Shown here piece after piece: positions 47,159-57,120 of a stretch of DNA of 64,000 nucleotides. Position 1 is the first letter of the stretch; the number at the start of each line of letters is the position of its first letter. Source of the stretch: [Leptolyngbya] sp. PCC 7376 (lineage in GTDB: Bacteria; Cyanobacteriota; Cyanobacteriia; Cyanobacteriales; MRBY01); NCBI RefSeq assembly GCF_000316605.1, contig NC_019683.1:2030036-2094035 (forward strand). Direction: 5' to 3'. The translations under genes were made by a program, and so were the position numbers. The notes beneath the pieces were generated by a model. It searched no databases. It worked only from the letters and a program-made list of their open reading frames with translations, and was not told the origin of the DNA.

Positions 47159-48043
47159 ATGCTAGACACTATTTTAAAAAATCTTCGTGAAAATACTGGT
47201 TGGATTTTCCTTGGTTGGATAATCCTCTTTGCAGGAGGGATAAGTATTTTAAACAGTTTTGCAATTGTTAAACCTGGCAATGTAGGTGTCAAGGTTGTTC
47301 TCGGAAAAACGAACCCTAATTATTTGCCAGAAGGATTTCATTTAAAGCTTCCTTTTATTACTGAAGTAGCAACCCTTAGTATCCAACAACAATCCCTTGT
47401 TCTTGAAGATTTAGATGGTAGTTCGAGTGAGGGAAATAATATTTTCCTTGATACTCAGCTCACTTATTCATTGAAACCAACAGAGGCTGTTGATTTCTAT
47501 GTGAACTATAAAACGATTGGAAATTTCCAATCAAATTTTTTGAGTAATATTGTTCAAACAGAAGCAAAAAGTGTTTTGGTTAGACGCAATCTCCAAAAAA
47601 CAATTGCGGAACGAGAACGCATTGATAATGAGATTGAAGAAGCAGTATTCAGTGCATTAGAAGGGTATCCACAAATTGCACCAAAACGAGTTCAAGTGCA
47701 AGATTTAGATTTTGCTCAAGGCGTAATTGACGCCTTAGAACAAAAGGAAATTGCTCAACAAAAAGCTCAGGAAGCCATTTACAAATTAGAAGAAGCAAAG
47801 AAAGTTGCCGAGGCAACTGTTGCAAAGGCAGAAGGTCAGGCAAAAGCTCAAAAATTATTGGCTCAAGCGCTACAAGGTGATGGTGGTGAATTATCTCTTA
47901 AACGACAAGAATTAGAGAACCAACATGAAATGATTAAAGCATGGGAAAAAGGCGGTAGCCAAGTCCCAACAATTTTAAATATGGGAAGTGGTGAATCTTT
48001 GCCTTTAGTTCTCGACGTGAATCAACTTAATCAAGGTCAATAA
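47159..48043 (+). CDS. SPFH/prohibitin family membrane protein
   Basis: 294 residues. One N-terminal transmembrane helix (about 14-34, WIFLGWIILFAGGISIL), an SPFH domain (about 35-215) and a C-terminal coiled coil rich in Ala/Glu/Lys (AEATVAKAEGQAKAQKLL) typical of prohibitins and HflK/C. Likely forms large rings in the membrane that organise proteases or membrane domains. Its last 17 bp overlap the convergent decarboxylase gene. Confidence 0.88.
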   Translation: MLDTILKNLRENTGWIFLGWIILFAGGISILNSFAIVKPGNVGVKVVLGKTNPNYLPEGFHLKLPFITEVATLSIQQQSLVLEDLDGSSSEGNNIFLDTQLTYSLKPTEAVDFYVNYKTIGNFQSNFLSNIVQTEAKSVLVRRNLQKTIAERERIDNEIEEAVFSALEGYPQIAPKRVQVQDLDFAQGVIDALEQKEIAQQKAQEAIYKLEEAKKVAEATVAKAEGQAKAQKLLAQALQGDGGELSLKRQELENQHEMIKAWEKGGSQVPTILNMGSGESLPLVLDVNQLNQGQ

Positions 48044-49472
48044 TCTGGATTGTCTTTAAAGTTGGGTCATCGGCACCAGTAATAATGCCACCTAAATTTA
48101 AAGTATTTTGTAGCCTGGTGAGTTTGTCTTTTGTGATGATCTCTCCAGGCATTAATATTGGGATGCCTGGAGGGTATGGACAAATTAATTCTCCACAAGT
48201 TTTGTCAATACTTTTATCTATTGAAATAGGACAATCATTTGCATAAAATGCTTCTCTGGGTGTAAGTCGAGGTAAATCAAAAATATTTTTTGAACCATTA
48301 AAATTATGTTTTGGTTTATATGCTTGAGAAAGGGAGAGATCTTCCAATTTCTTTATCCCATCAATAAGTCTCGAAATATCTTCTTCAGTATTACCAAAAG
48401 TCAAGATAAACGTCAGGGTTTTCTCTAGAGGGAGTTCGGCAGTAACATCTAATTCTTCGTGTAATATTTCGTCTACTTCATAGCCTGTAAAGCCTAAACC
48501 TGTGACATCGATTGTTAGGCGTGTGGGATCGCAATATTTAAATCCTATTTTGGACTCATACTCAAAAACTTTGACACCTGTAATTTCTCTTAATGCTTGT
48601 CTTGCTGAGTTGGCTAATTCAATCGTTGTAGCCCAAAGTTTTTTGCCTTCCGTTGCCATTTGTTCGCGGGCAGCATCGAGGGAAGCAAGCAGTAAATAGC
48701 TAGGACTAGTAGATTCTACTAATTGTAAAGTTCGACTGATCTTCTGTGGATTTACGCGATCGCCTTGAGTATGTAGCATCGACGCTTGGGTCATCGCACC
48801 AAGGGTTTTATGGGTTGATTGAATAACAATATCGGCTCCAAGTTCGAGGGCTGTGGGCGGTAAATCGGGATGGAATTTGAAATGACTGGCGTGGGCTTCA
48901 TCGACAATTAACGGCACATTTTTTGCTTGGGTAATTGTGGCGATCGCCGCAAGATCTGGACAAACTCCTTGATATGTAGGCGAGAGAACTAAAACAGCCT
49001 CGATATCGGGATAGAGCTCAAAAGCTTGAGCAACTGATTCCGGCGTTAAACCATAGCTCAAATCCCACTGGGGATCGTAGGGTGGATTCACAAATACAGG
49101 CATTGCCCCTGAATGAATCAGTCCGGCGATCGCCGATTGATGGATATTGCGAGGCAGCAGGATTTTTTCCCCGTCACCAACTGTTGCAAGAATCGCCGCG
49201 ATAATCCCGCAGGTAGAACCATTCACCAAAAACCAAGTGCGATCAGCCCCAAAGGTTTGAGCAGCAAGTTTTTGAGCCTCTTCGATCACTCCTTCCGGCG
49301 CAAAGAGATTATCGAGATCCGGCAGTTCTGGCAAGTCAGCCCGAAAAATATCTGTCCCCCAAGCATCCGTTAAGCCATGAAAAATCCCCCGACCGAGTTT
49401 GTGACCGGGGGCATAGAAAGGAGCGTGTTTTTTACTTGAAAGTTCGAGAAGTTTAGAAAACAGAGGGGTCAT
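48027..49472 (-). CDS. Orn/Lys/Arg decarboxylase family protein (PLP)
   Basis: 481 residues, fold-type I PLP enzyme. The Schiff-base Lys is in IQSTHKTLGAMTQAS; the cofactor Asp region is VDEAHASHFKFHP; the N-terminal APGHKLGRG is typical. It would decarboxylate a basic amino acid to a polyamine precursor (lysine to cadaverine or arginine to agmatine); specificity cannot be read. Its ATG overlaps the ctaB stop (TAATG), suggesting cotranscription with the haem genes. Confidence 0.88.
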   Translation of the reverse strand: MTPLFSKLLELSSKKHAPFYAPGHKLGRGIFHGLTDAWGTDIFRADLPELPDLDNLFAPEGVIEEAQKLAAQTFGADRTWFLVNGSTCGIIAAILATVGDGEKILLPRNIHQSAIAGLIHSGAMPVFVNPPYDPQWDLSYGLTPESVAQAFELYPDIEAVLVLSPTYQGVCPDLAAIATITQAKNVPLIVDEAHASHFKFHPDLPPTALELGADIVIQSTHKTLGAMTQASMLHTQGDRVNPQKISRTLQLVESTSPSYLLLASLDAAREQMATEGKKLWATTIELANSARQALREITGVKVFEYESKIGFKYCDPTRLTIDVTGLGFTGYEVDEILHEELDVTAELPLEKTLTFILTFGNTEEDISRLIDGIKKLEDLSLSQAYKPKHNFNGSKNIFDLPRLTPREAFYANDCPISIDKSIDKTCGELICPYPPGIPILMPGEIITKDKLTRLQNTLNLGGIITGADDPTLKTIQIIDLD

Positions 49473-50425
49473 TATCCAAGAGAGGCCAGAGTTGTCGTCA
49501 CCGTCGCAGTCACATTGTGTACCGCAGGTAAACTATCCACCACCATCGCTGTACAAAGCAACATCATGTACAAAATTGAATATTTAAACATCGACTTTGC
49601 CAGAGGCTTATCAAAAGGATTGTGCTTCAATTCCCATGCTTTTTTAAGAAAAATCACACCGAGCCACACTGCGGCGATCGCATAAATCAACCCAGAGGAA
49701 TGGAATGGAAAAACCAATAACAAACTGAAGGGCACTGTGATTAGCGTATAAATCCAAATTTGATTGACTGTAACCTCTTCACCTTTGACCACAGGCAACA
49801 TGGGTACATTTACTTCCGCATAATCATCTTTGATCATCAACGCCAAAGCCCAGAAGTGGGGAGGAGTCCAGAGGAAAATTAGCGCAAACAAAATCCAAGC
49901 AGACCAATCTAAATGGCCAGTGACCGCAGCCCAGCCAACTAGAGGAGGAATTGATCCCGCAGCACCACCAATCACAATATTTTGCACGTGATGACGTTTT
50001 AGCCAGTGAGTATAAACCAGCATATAAAAAACAATGCCAGAGAACGCCAAACAAGCACTCAACACATTTACAAAGATTGCCAGAATCGAAAACGACAATC
50101 CACCGAGCACCATCGCAAAAATTAAGGCATGACGCGGTTGTACACGACCAGAGGGGATCGGACGCTTGCGAGTACGCTGCATCGAAAAATCAATATCTTG
50201 GTCATAAATGCAATTAAGGGTTTGGGCAGAAGCAGCGGCTAAAGTGCCCCCCAACATCGTCAAAATCAATTTAATCGGATCAATTTCACCGTGGGATGCG
50301 ATCCACATTGATGCAGCAGTAGTGATCAGTAGTAGCGGAATAATACGGGGTTTGGTGAGCTGATAATAGCTTTTGACAACGGCAAGGAAGTTGTCGTGAC
50401 GGGGGGAGAGGCTTGTGCCAATCAT
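49472..50425 (-). CDS. ctaB: Protohaem IX farnesyltransferase (haem O synthase)
   Basis: 317 residues from ATG 50425 (MIGTSLSPRHDNF); longer frame upstream is atypical. A UbiA-family polytopic enzyme with both Asp-rich motifs: NCIYDQDIDFSMQRTRKRPI and the later LMIKDDYAEVNVPM. It makes haem O from haem b for the cytochrome oxidase. Divergent from ctaCDE with ctaA upstream on the same strand. Confidence 0.95.
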   Translation of the reverse strand: MIGTSLSPRHDNFLAVVKSYYQLTKPRIIPLLLITTAASMWIASHGEIDPIKLILTMLGGTLAAASAQTLNCIYDQDIDFSMQRTRKRPIPSGRVQPRHALIFAMVLGGLSFSILAIFVNVLSACLAFSGIVFYMLVYTHWLKRHHVQNIVIGGAAGSIPPLVGWAAVTGHLDWSAWILFALIFLWTPPHFWALALMIKDDYAEVNVPMLPVVKGEEVTVNQIWIYTLITVPFSLLLVFPFHSSGLIYAIAAVWLGVIFLKKAWELKHNPFDKPLAKSMFKYSILYMMLLCTAMVVDSLPAVHNVTATVTTTLASLG

Positions 50426-50593
50426 ATAGAAAATACCTACTGGGAAATATGCGGTGAAGCAGTGCTCGGGTAGCGCCAAACGAAATATTGCTACGGAAAA
50501 AGGTTTAAGGTTTTGAACGTGAGGGGATTAAATTTTGAAGCAATCAAAGTATTTAATCTTCGCGGTTTAAACAGTTGAGATGATGAGAAAAAA

Positions 50594-51529
50594 CTAAGTG
50601 AGTTTTGATGCGGGATATTGGCCAGAGGATTGGCGATCGCGCAGAGCAAAAACAGTCAACAACGTCAGGCTACCGAGGAGAGCCGCGCCAACTGCTTGAT
50701 GAGTCACTGTAAGCGGCGCCACTTGTAGATGTAATTTAAACGTCGCAACGCCAATCAAAATTTGAGAAGAAATCAATACTAAAGCAATATTGGCAAACGT
50801 GCGGATTAAAGGATGGAGCGCTGCGGTGCGCCAAGAAATCACAATGGCGGCGAGGGTAGCCAGAGCCGCTGGAACAACACCAATAATATGGGTATTCATC
50901 ACAATACACATGTCACCACGGAAAAAACATTGATGTAATGCCCACTGAGAAGCAACAAGGCCTCCGAGCAAACTTTGGAGATAAATTAAGGATGCTGCAG
51001 TCAACCCAATCCAAGGCAATTTATTCGCAGTATTATTGCCTTGAAAATCACTTAAACAGGCGCCAATTGTGAGTAGAGTGACGAAGAAAAAGAGCGCTGT
51101 ACCTAAATGAGCAGTCACGATATCAAATCGGAGCAACTCCGTAACAGTTAGACCGCCAAGAATGCCTTGAAAGACGATGAGAAAGAGGGCAAATCCAGAA
51201 GCCCAGGGCAACCAGCGAGGCAACACATTACGGAACCACACCGATAAACCCACAAGGGCGATCGCCGACATCCCGATCAGAGCTGCATCAAGCCGATGAA
51301 ACCACTCAAGAAACACCTGTAAATTCATTTGCTGAGTAGGAACAAATTGTCCATAGCACAAAGGCCAATCAGGACATGCCAAACCAGCATTCATAACTCT
51401 AGTAGCACTACCAATTGCCATCAATAAAAATGTCGCAATAGACATCTTCCAAACGAGGCGGCGTATCCAGACTTTCACCTGTCCACTATCAGGAGAAAAA
51501 GACTTCAATGGAGATAATGATTGCGTCAT
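50594..51529 (-). CDS. ctaA: Haem A synthase
   Basis: 311 residues, about eight transmembrane helices. Haem-ligand histidines are visible in LEWFHRLDAALIG, IVTAHLGTALFF, VMNTHIIGVVP and LTVTHQAVGAAL. The extracytoplasmic Cys pair region ACPDWPLCYGQF is conserved. It oxidises haem O to haem A. Transcribed away from ctaC; ctaB follows 168 bp downstream. Confidence 0.95.
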   Translation of the reverse strand: MTQSLSPLKSFSPDSGQVKVWIRRLVWKMSIATFLLMAIGSATRVMNAGLACPDWPLCYGQFVPTQQMNLQVFLEWFHRLDAALIGMSAIALVGLSVWFRNVLPRWLPWASGFALFLIVFQGILGGLTVTELLRFDIVTAHLGTALFFFVTLLTIGACLSDFQGNNTANKLPWIGLTAASLIYLQSLLGGLVASQWALHQCFFRGDMCIVMNTHIIGVVPAALATLAAIVISWRTAALHPLIRTFANIALVLISSQILIGVATFKLHLQVAPLTVTHQAVGAALLGSLTLLTVFALRDRQSSGQYPASKLT

Positions 51530-51912
51530 AGAGCCTCTTCATAAACTAACTTAACAAGTGTGGAGCTAGAGCTATCAACACTCTCGACACTGCTATGGGG
51601 ACAAGAGACTGAAACTCTTACTCTCGAAACCTTATAAACCACTGTAGTAAACACATTTAGAGCGGAACAACCACAGACTCATCCTGTACAAATTCTTAAC
51701 AAAGTTAATAAAAGACCATCTTTATTTGTTAAGACAATCTAAAGGTCTATGGCTTCCTAAAATTAATTACATCGTCATAAATCTCCCTTCTGATAGAAAT
51801 TAAATTTTTGTCAAGAACTAAGGATGAAAATTGTGACAAAGAACCAGCATTTTCTAAAGGTTTGATCTAACGTAAGAGATAGCAAACATAGCTTAAAGAA
51901 GTTAGATTTTTT
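51530..51912. promoter_or_regulatory. Divergent promoter region between ctaA and ctaC
   Basis: 383 bp without a gene. It holds an inverted repeat CTTAACAAA (51695-51703) / TTTGTTAAG (51725-51733) that could bind a regulator of respiratory oxidase genes or act as a hairpin. -10/-35 boxes could not be assigned confidently. Confidence 0.5.
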
Positions 51913-52914
51913 GTGAATATTCCTAGTAACATCACAACATTGATTGCCGGAATTGCGATTACCCTAGTGAGTCTTTGGGTTGGTCAGAACCACGGCTTAC
52001 TTCCCATCGCTGCCTCCGCCGATGCCAATGACGTCGATGATCTGTTTAATTTAATGATGACCATCGCCACTGGGCTATTTTTTCTGATCGAAGGGGTTTT
52101 GGTGATTTGCCTAATCCGCTTTCGACGAAAAGAAGGCGATATGACCGACGGTCCTTCTATCGAAGGCAATGTCCCTCTTGAGATTGTCTGGACGGCGATC
52201 CCTACTGTGATCGTTTTTATTTTGGCGATTTACAGTTTCGAAATTTATAACAACATGGGTGGGCTAGACCCGATGGTGTCTGGCGGTAGCAGCATGGCGA
52301 TGCACCAGCATCATCACCACGGCAGTCAGAATCTAGAAAATATGGTCGCGATGGGAGAGGCTGATGATTCTCAGATGGCTCTTGGCATCGGAAAATCTCC
52401 GGGTGCCAGTGATGAGCCTCCGATTCAAGTCAATGTGAATGGTCTGCAATATGCCTGGATTTTCACTTACCCCGAAACGGGTATTGTCTCCGGTGATCTC
52501 CATATTCCGAAGGATCGCCGAGTGCTTTTAAATATGCAGGCAGCTGATGTGATCCATGCATTTTGGTTGCCGGAGTTCCGCATTAAACAAGACGTGATGC
52601 CAGGTCAAGAATCTCAACTGAGTTTTGTGGCTAATCGTGAAGGTACTTACCCAGTGATTTGCGCCGAGTTATGTGGTGCCTATCACGGCGGTATGAAAAC
52701 AACAATGACTGTGGATTCTCCGGAAGCCTATGATCAATGGGTTCAGGATCACACGATTGCGATGACCGACAGTGAGTCTGTAGCGGTGAATCCAAGTGAG
52801 CTGAGCGATGCCGACTATCTCCAAGCTTATGCAAAGGATATGGGCATTATCGAAAATACGCTGAAACAGATTCCCCATAGACCTTTGAGTACTTTGCCTG
52901 TGGTTCAACCTTAG
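51913..52914 (+). CDS. ctaC: Cytochrome c oxidase subunit II
   Basis: 333 residues from a GTG start. Two N-terminal transmembrane segments (about 8-25 and 55-75), then the CuA domain with VIHAFWLPEFRIKQDVMPGQ and the CuA ligand loop ICAELCGAYHGGM. A His/Ser/Gly/Met-rich insertion (MAMHQHHHHGSQNLENM, about 137-153) sits between membrane anchor and CuA domain; it is an unusual loop and might bind copper. First gene of ctaCDE. Confidence 0.95.
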   Translation: MNIPSNITTLIAGIAITLVSLWVGQNHGLLPIAASADANDVDDLFNLMMTIATGLFFLIEGVLVICLIRFRRKEGDMTDGPSIEGNVPLEIVWTAIPTVIVFILAIYSFEIYNNMGGLDPMVSGGSSMAMHQHHHHGSQNLENMVAMGEADDSQMALGIGKSPGASDEPPIQVNVNGLQYAWIFTYPETGIVSGDLHIPKDRRVLLNMQAADVIHAFWLPEFRIKQDVMPGQESQLSFVANREGTYPVICAELCGAYHGGMKTTMTVDSPEAYDQWVQDHTIAMTDSESVAVNPSELSDADYLQAYAKDMGIIENTLKQIPHRPLSTLPVVQP

Positions 52915-52978
52915 GTTTGTATTTTGTTTAGCAATCTCTTTTTAACAACTTCAACTTCAATTTTTTTGACGATCAACT

Positions 52979-54628
52979 ATGAGTGACGCAACGATTCACC
53001 ATGCGGGCGATCGCAAGTGGACTGACTATTTCACCTTTTGTACCGACCACAAAGTCATCGGAATCCAGTACCTCGTTACTTCTTTCGTGTTTTATTTTGT
53101 GGGTGGTGTATTGGCAGAAATAGTTCGCACCGAGCTTGCCACGCCAGACCCAGACTTTGTGAGTCCTGAGGTCTACAACCAACTCTTTACAATGCATGGC
53201 ACCATCATGATCTTTTTATGGATTGTGCCTGCGGGAGCAGCTTTCGCCAACTATTTGATCCCTTTGATGATCGGTGCGGATGATATGGCTTTTCCTCGTC
53301 TAAATGCTGTGGCATTTTGGATGCAACCGGTAGGCGGAATTCTATTAATCTCCAGCTTTTTTGTCGGTGCGCCCCAAGCCGGTTGGACATCTTACCCACC
53401 ATTGAGTGTGATCTCGGGTAAATGGGGAGAGGAGCTCTGGATTTTATGTCTCCTAATTTTAGGGACAGCATCAATTCTGGGTGCAATTAATTTTGTCACC
53501 ACGATTTTTAAAATGCGGATTCCAGACATGGATATCCACAGTATGCCATTGTTCTGCTGGTCAATGTTGGCGACTTCGGCATTAATTCTTCTGTCTACTC
53601 CAGTACTTGCAGCAGCGCTCATTTTATTGTCTTTTGACCTCATGGCCGGGACGTCATTTTTTAATCCCACTGGTGGTGGCGACCCAATTGTTTATCAGCA
53701 CTTATTTTGGTTTTATTCCCACCCGGCAGTCTACATTATGGTGTTGCCCTTTTTTGGAGTAATTTCTGAGGTGCTCCCTGTCCACTCTCGTAAGCCAATT
53801 TTTGGATATCGGGCGATCGCCTATTCCGGTTTAGCGATTAGCTTTTTGGGTCTAATCGTTTGGGCACACCATATGTTTACTAGCGGTACTCCCGGCTGGC
53901 TGCGAATGTTCTTCATGGCCACAACCATGTTGGTAGCAGTACCAACAGGTATCAAAATCTTTAGCTGGTGCGCCACTCTTTGGGGCGGCAAACTTCAGTT
54001 AAACTCTGCCCTACTTTTCGCGATTGGTTTTCTGTCGTCCTTCCTCATTGGCGGTCTCACTGGCGTGATGTTGGCGGCGGCTCCCTTTGATATTCATGTC
54101 CATGACACATATTTCGTTGTCGGACACTTCCACTATGTCTTGTTCGGTGGCTCAGTTTTTGCGCTCTTCTCAGGTATTTACCACTGGTATCCAAAGATGA
54201 CGGGCAAAATGTACGACGAACTTTGGGGCAAAATTCACTTTGTTCTGACCTTTGTCGGATTTAATATGACATTCCTGCCGATGCACTACCTCGGTATGCA
54301 AGGCATGAACCGTCGCGTTGCCCTCTACGATCCCCAGTACCAAGGCATTAATCAGATCTGTACTTGGGGTTCCTATATTTTGGCTATCTCGACCTTACCT
54401 TTTCTTGTCTCAATGTTTCTGGGCTTGATCAAAGGTGAAGCAGCAGGTCGCAATCCTTGGCGGGCACTCACGCTTGAATGGCAGACAACTTCACCCCCAG
54501 AAATCGAAAATTTCGAGGAGATGCCTGTACTTTGGGCTGGCCCCTATGAATACGGTATCGATAGTGAATCAGAAGATGGTGACGAAGATATCGAAGATAT
54601 GCTCAGCGAAGTGGCAAACGTAGGTTAG
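52979..54628 (+). CDS. ctaD: Cytochrome c oxidase subunit I
   Basis: 549 residues, 12 transmembrane helices. Haem a ligand in FTMHGTIMIFLW, CuB ligands in FWFYSHPAVYIMVLP and the WAHHMFTSG pair, haem a/a3 ligands in VVGHFHYVLFGG. The HPAVY segment carries the Tyr cross-linked to His. Reduces O2 to water at thylakoid or plasma membrane. 64 bp after ctaC. Confidence 0.97.
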   Translation: MSDATIHHAGDRKWTDYFTFCTDHKVIGIQYLVTSFVFYFVGGVLAEIVRTELATPDPDFVSPEVYNQLFTMHGTIMIFLWIVPAGAAFANYLIPLMIGADDMAFPRLNAVAFWMQPVGGILLISSFFVGAPQAGWTSYPPLSVISGKWGEELWILCLLILGTASILGAINFVTTIFKMRIPDMDIHSMPLFCWSMLATSALILLSTPVLAAALILLSFDLMAGTSFFNPTGGGDPIVYQHLFWFYSHPAVYIMVLPFFGVISEVLPVHSRKPIFGYRAIAYSGLAISFLGLIVWAHHMFTSGTPGWLRMFFMATTMLVAVPTGIKIFSWCATLWGGKLQLNSALLFAIGFLSSFLIGGLTGVMLAAAPFDIHVHDTYFVVGHFHYVLFGGSVFALFSGIYHWYPKMTGKMYDELWGKIHFVLTFVGFNMTFLPMHYLGMQGMNRRVALYDPQYQGINQICTWGSYILAISTLPFLVSMFLGLIKGEAAGRNPWRALTLEWQTTSPPEIENFEEMPVLWAGPYEYGIDSESEDGDEDIEDMLSEVANVG

Positions 54629-54644
54629 GGAGACTTTTATACAC

Positions 54645-55244
54645 ATGCAAAGTTCTACAACAAGTTCGGCGATCGCCACTGGCTATCAAGACGCTCCGAC
54701 AGAACATCACGGCCATGCAGATTACCGGATGTATGGCTTGGTTCTCTTCCTCGTCGCAGAGAGTATGATCTTTATGGGTCTGTTTGCGGCATTCGTCATT
54801 TATAAATGCACGGTCCCTGATTTCACAAAAGAATTAGAGCTGTTAGTACCCACCATTAACAGCATAATTCTAGTGAGCAGTAGTTTCGTCATGCACAAAG
54901 GCCAAAGTGCGATTCAAAAAAACGATGTTAAAGGGCTACAACTTTGGTTCGGACTGACAGCACTGATGGGCGCCATCTTCCTAGGTGGTCAGGTGTTTGA
55001 GTATTCCAATATGGAATTTGGCCTCACGGAACACCTCTTCGGCAGTTGTTTTTATGTACTGACAGGTTTCCACGGTCTCCACGTAACAGCGGGTTTATTA
55101 TTTACCCTTGCGGTGTTGTGGCGATCGCGCGAAGCAGGACATTACAGCAGCAATTCCCACTTTGGCGTTGAAGCCGCAGAATTATATTGGCACTTTGTCG
55201 ATGTCGTTTGGCTCGTGCTCTTCGTTTTGGTCTATCTGCTCTAG
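54645..55244 (+). CDS. ctaE: Cytochrome c oxidase subunit III
   Basis: 199 residues with five transmembrane helices; typical FLVAESMIFMGLFAAFVIYK, and LTGFHGLHVTAGLLF with the closing YWHFVDVVWLVLFVLVYLL. Seventeen bases after ctaD, end of the ctaCDE operon. Confidence 0.96.
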   Translation: MQSSTTSSAIATGYQDAPTEHHGHADYRMYGLVLFLVAESMIFMGLFAAFVIYKCTVPDFTKELELLVPTINSIILVSSSFVMHKGQSAIQKNDVKGLQLWFGLTALMGAIFLGGQVFEYSNMEFGLTEHLFGSCFYVLTGFHGLHVTAGLLFTLAVLWRSREAGHYSSNSHFGVEAAELYWHFVDVVWLVLFVLVYLL

Positions 55245-55321
55245 ATGACATCACAATCTTGCAAGACTAAATCAAATTATGGGAGTGGCAATAGTGCTGC
55301 TCCTTTTTTATTCTGAAGCTC

Positions 55322-55515
55322 TCAGAAATAAAGATTACGGTGATCGCCATTCCGCATGCCACACAAACTCAATGATTTGGCGTAGGGCAACCGAACAAAA
55401 CATACGCGGATTTACCCATGCCTTCTACAGGCTAGAAATCTTATGATTAGGGCATAGGAAAGAAATTGTTTAGAACCTCTTATCGGCCCACTCTACAGGT
55501 CGAAGAGGTTTTTTT
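55322..55515 (+). ncRNA. Candidate structured RNA, about 190 nt, ending at an intrinsic terminator
   Basis: A 630-bp gap after ctaE has no credible ORF in this part. The segment can fold as a long rod: TTCCGCATGCC pairs with GGGCATAGGAA, with a bubble-like middle. It ends with a terminator. Length and shape recall 6S RNA (ssaA), but I cannot confirm this by sequence memory; it might be a 5' leader or nothing. Confidence 0.3.
55474..55515 (+). terminator. Intrinsic terminator
   Basis: AACCTCTT (55474-55481) / AAGAGGTT (55503-55510) followed by T residues. Too far (230 bp) from ctaE to be its obvious terminator, which suggests an independent transcript. Confidence 0.7.
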
Positions 55516-55877
55516 GTGATATTTATCACCTTATTTTGGGTTTTTAGACATTATTTCTCTGTAACGACTGGCAGACGAGACTCTGACAAAATTCACGGAA
55601 AACACGAAGTCTGGTCACAGAGTTTTGTTGGCGATCGCCGGATACTAAAGACATAGAGACAGACGACAATTTCTTTCTGACAGAGCCTAAACCAATGACG
55701 AGCAATTACCTTGCAGTCCCAAAGTTCACTTTTGTGATTGCAATCTCTTAAACCGTGCATTTGCCTTTTAGTAGTGCATTTACCGTGTAAAAAATGGTTA
55801 ATTGTGACTCATTACTTCAGGCTTAGGCTCTTTTCTTTCTTTCTTTTTCCGACAACAATTTCTTTCCCACTAAAATC
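55516..55877. other. Intergenic DNA
   Basis: No gene recognised. One HIP1 site, and a pyrimidine-rich CTTTTCTTTCTTTCTTTTTCC tract just before the DUF4278 gene (tract of about 20 bases) that would be poly-purine on the other strand. Confidence 0.4.
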
Positions 55878-56051
55878 ATGACAAATCTTAAATTTCGCGG
55901 TAGCCTTGTCGAACATCAGCCCACAAGTCTCAATACGCTCCGATGTAAAACCTGTTCAGCTAAATACCGGGGTTCCAACTACATCAGCTATCAACCCGTC
56001 GTCCAACCAGCGTCACGTAAAGGATTAAAATTCCGCGGGATTGAATACTAA
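55878..56051 (+). CDS. Small DUF4278-type protein, 57 aa
   Basis: MTNLKFRGSLVEHQP at the start and LKFRGIEY at the end, with a middle KYRGSNYISYQP: three copies of the [KR]-[FY]-R-G motif that defines DUF4278 proteins of cyanobacteria. One CxxC pair (RCKTCSAKY). Function unknown. Its ribosome site is weak. Confidence 0.75.
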   Translation: MTNLKFRGSLVEHQPTSLNTLRCKTCSAKYRGSNYISYQPVVQPASRKGLKFRGIEY

Positions 56052-56149
56052 CGACCCAAGCATTTCAACTTTTTACCTAATCCAAAGGCAACTTCTCAGG
56101 AAGGAGTCTTTTTTTCTTTAGGAATGGCGCTCGCCTCGAAGTACTCAAG

Positions 56150-56917
56150 CTATTCAATAGAAACTCGCTGTAATTCTCCAAGAAGTTGTAATTGCTGAGC
56201 GATATGTTGTTGAAAAGCTTTTAATCCTCCTTGATTGCCCCACTTTTCCTGAAAAGCTTTGAGCGATTGTTCTAGTTCATAAGGCAGACTTTGCTGAATA
56301 TTCAGCGGAAAATTCAAAATATCATCGCGGTGCGGATAGTCAGACCAATCAGCTTCCGGTTGCCACCACAACACTTTCACATAGCGGAAAAACCAGCCTC
56401 CCTGTTCAAAGAAATCATCATCAAGAACTTCCACCACATGGGTGATTTTTGTCCGCTGGGTCAAAATCATCGCATCCCCTGCCATCACTACTTTTGAGCC
56501 AGTTCGCTTAAATCCAAGGGGAAAAATTGTTAATCCTTGATCGTCAATTACTTGCTCTCGCTGACGCACTTCTTTTAAGTGTGGCCGTGAGTACGCCCAT
56601 GCCTCATCGCCTTGGGGAGTCACCAGCTTAATCCATTTCAAATGCGTGAAATTCATACCGTAATCCTGCTCTAGGTTTGATTTGTCGATGCTTGGAAAAT
56701 CAAGGTTGAGATCGAGAGACAACAGATTGTCAATCTTCTCCAAAAGGTCGTAGTTGATAGAACTCGTCTCTTCACGCTCCAACTTGTACCAGTAGGTGGC
56801 ACTCACATTGAGCTGGCGGCAAATTTCCAACAGACTCATGGGTGAGGTTTTCCTAGCTGTTAATAGTTTTTGGGGCAAATCGGGAATGTCTATCTCTTGA
56901 ACTCTTCTGATTTTCAT
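56150..56917 (-). CDS. XRE-type HTH regulator
   Basis: 255 residues from ATG 56917 (MKIRRVQEIDIP). The N-terminal HTH (about 18-70: SLLEICRQLNVSATYWYKLEREE) is Cro/CI-like. The C-terminal 170 residues (WIKLVTPQGDEAWAYSRPHL, MAGDAMILTQRTKITHVVEVL) resemble no domain I can name; the latter stretch has a PUA/EVE-like look. Probably a DNA-binding regulator; the target is not evident. Confidence 0.7.
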   Translation of the reverse strand: MKIRRVQEIDIPDLPQKLLTARKTSPMSLLEICRQLNVSATYWYKLEREETSSINYDLLEKIDNLLSLDLNLDFPSIDKSNLEQDYGMNFTHLKWIKLVTPQGDEAWAYSRPHLKEVRQREQVIDDQGLTIFPLGFKRTGSKVVMAGDAMILTQRTKITHVVEVLDDDFFEQGGWFFRYVKVLWWQPEADWSDYPHRDDILNFPLNIQQSLPYELEQSLKAFQEKWGNQGGLKAFQQHIAQQLQLLGELQRVSIE

Positions 56918-57120
56918 TGGTGTCAAACTGTAAAAGCTTGTTTTAATTTAACACTACACAAACCATAAACTGTTAATTCCTGGATGTCAACACCTATTAA
57001 TTCATTGCATGACAACTTTTAGTTTGTGATTCAAGTTTAATTGATTGTAGCGATCGCCCTGTCTCGAAAAATCCGTCATAATATTCTTCGACATCACTTC
57101 ATGCGAACTACCGGATTACC

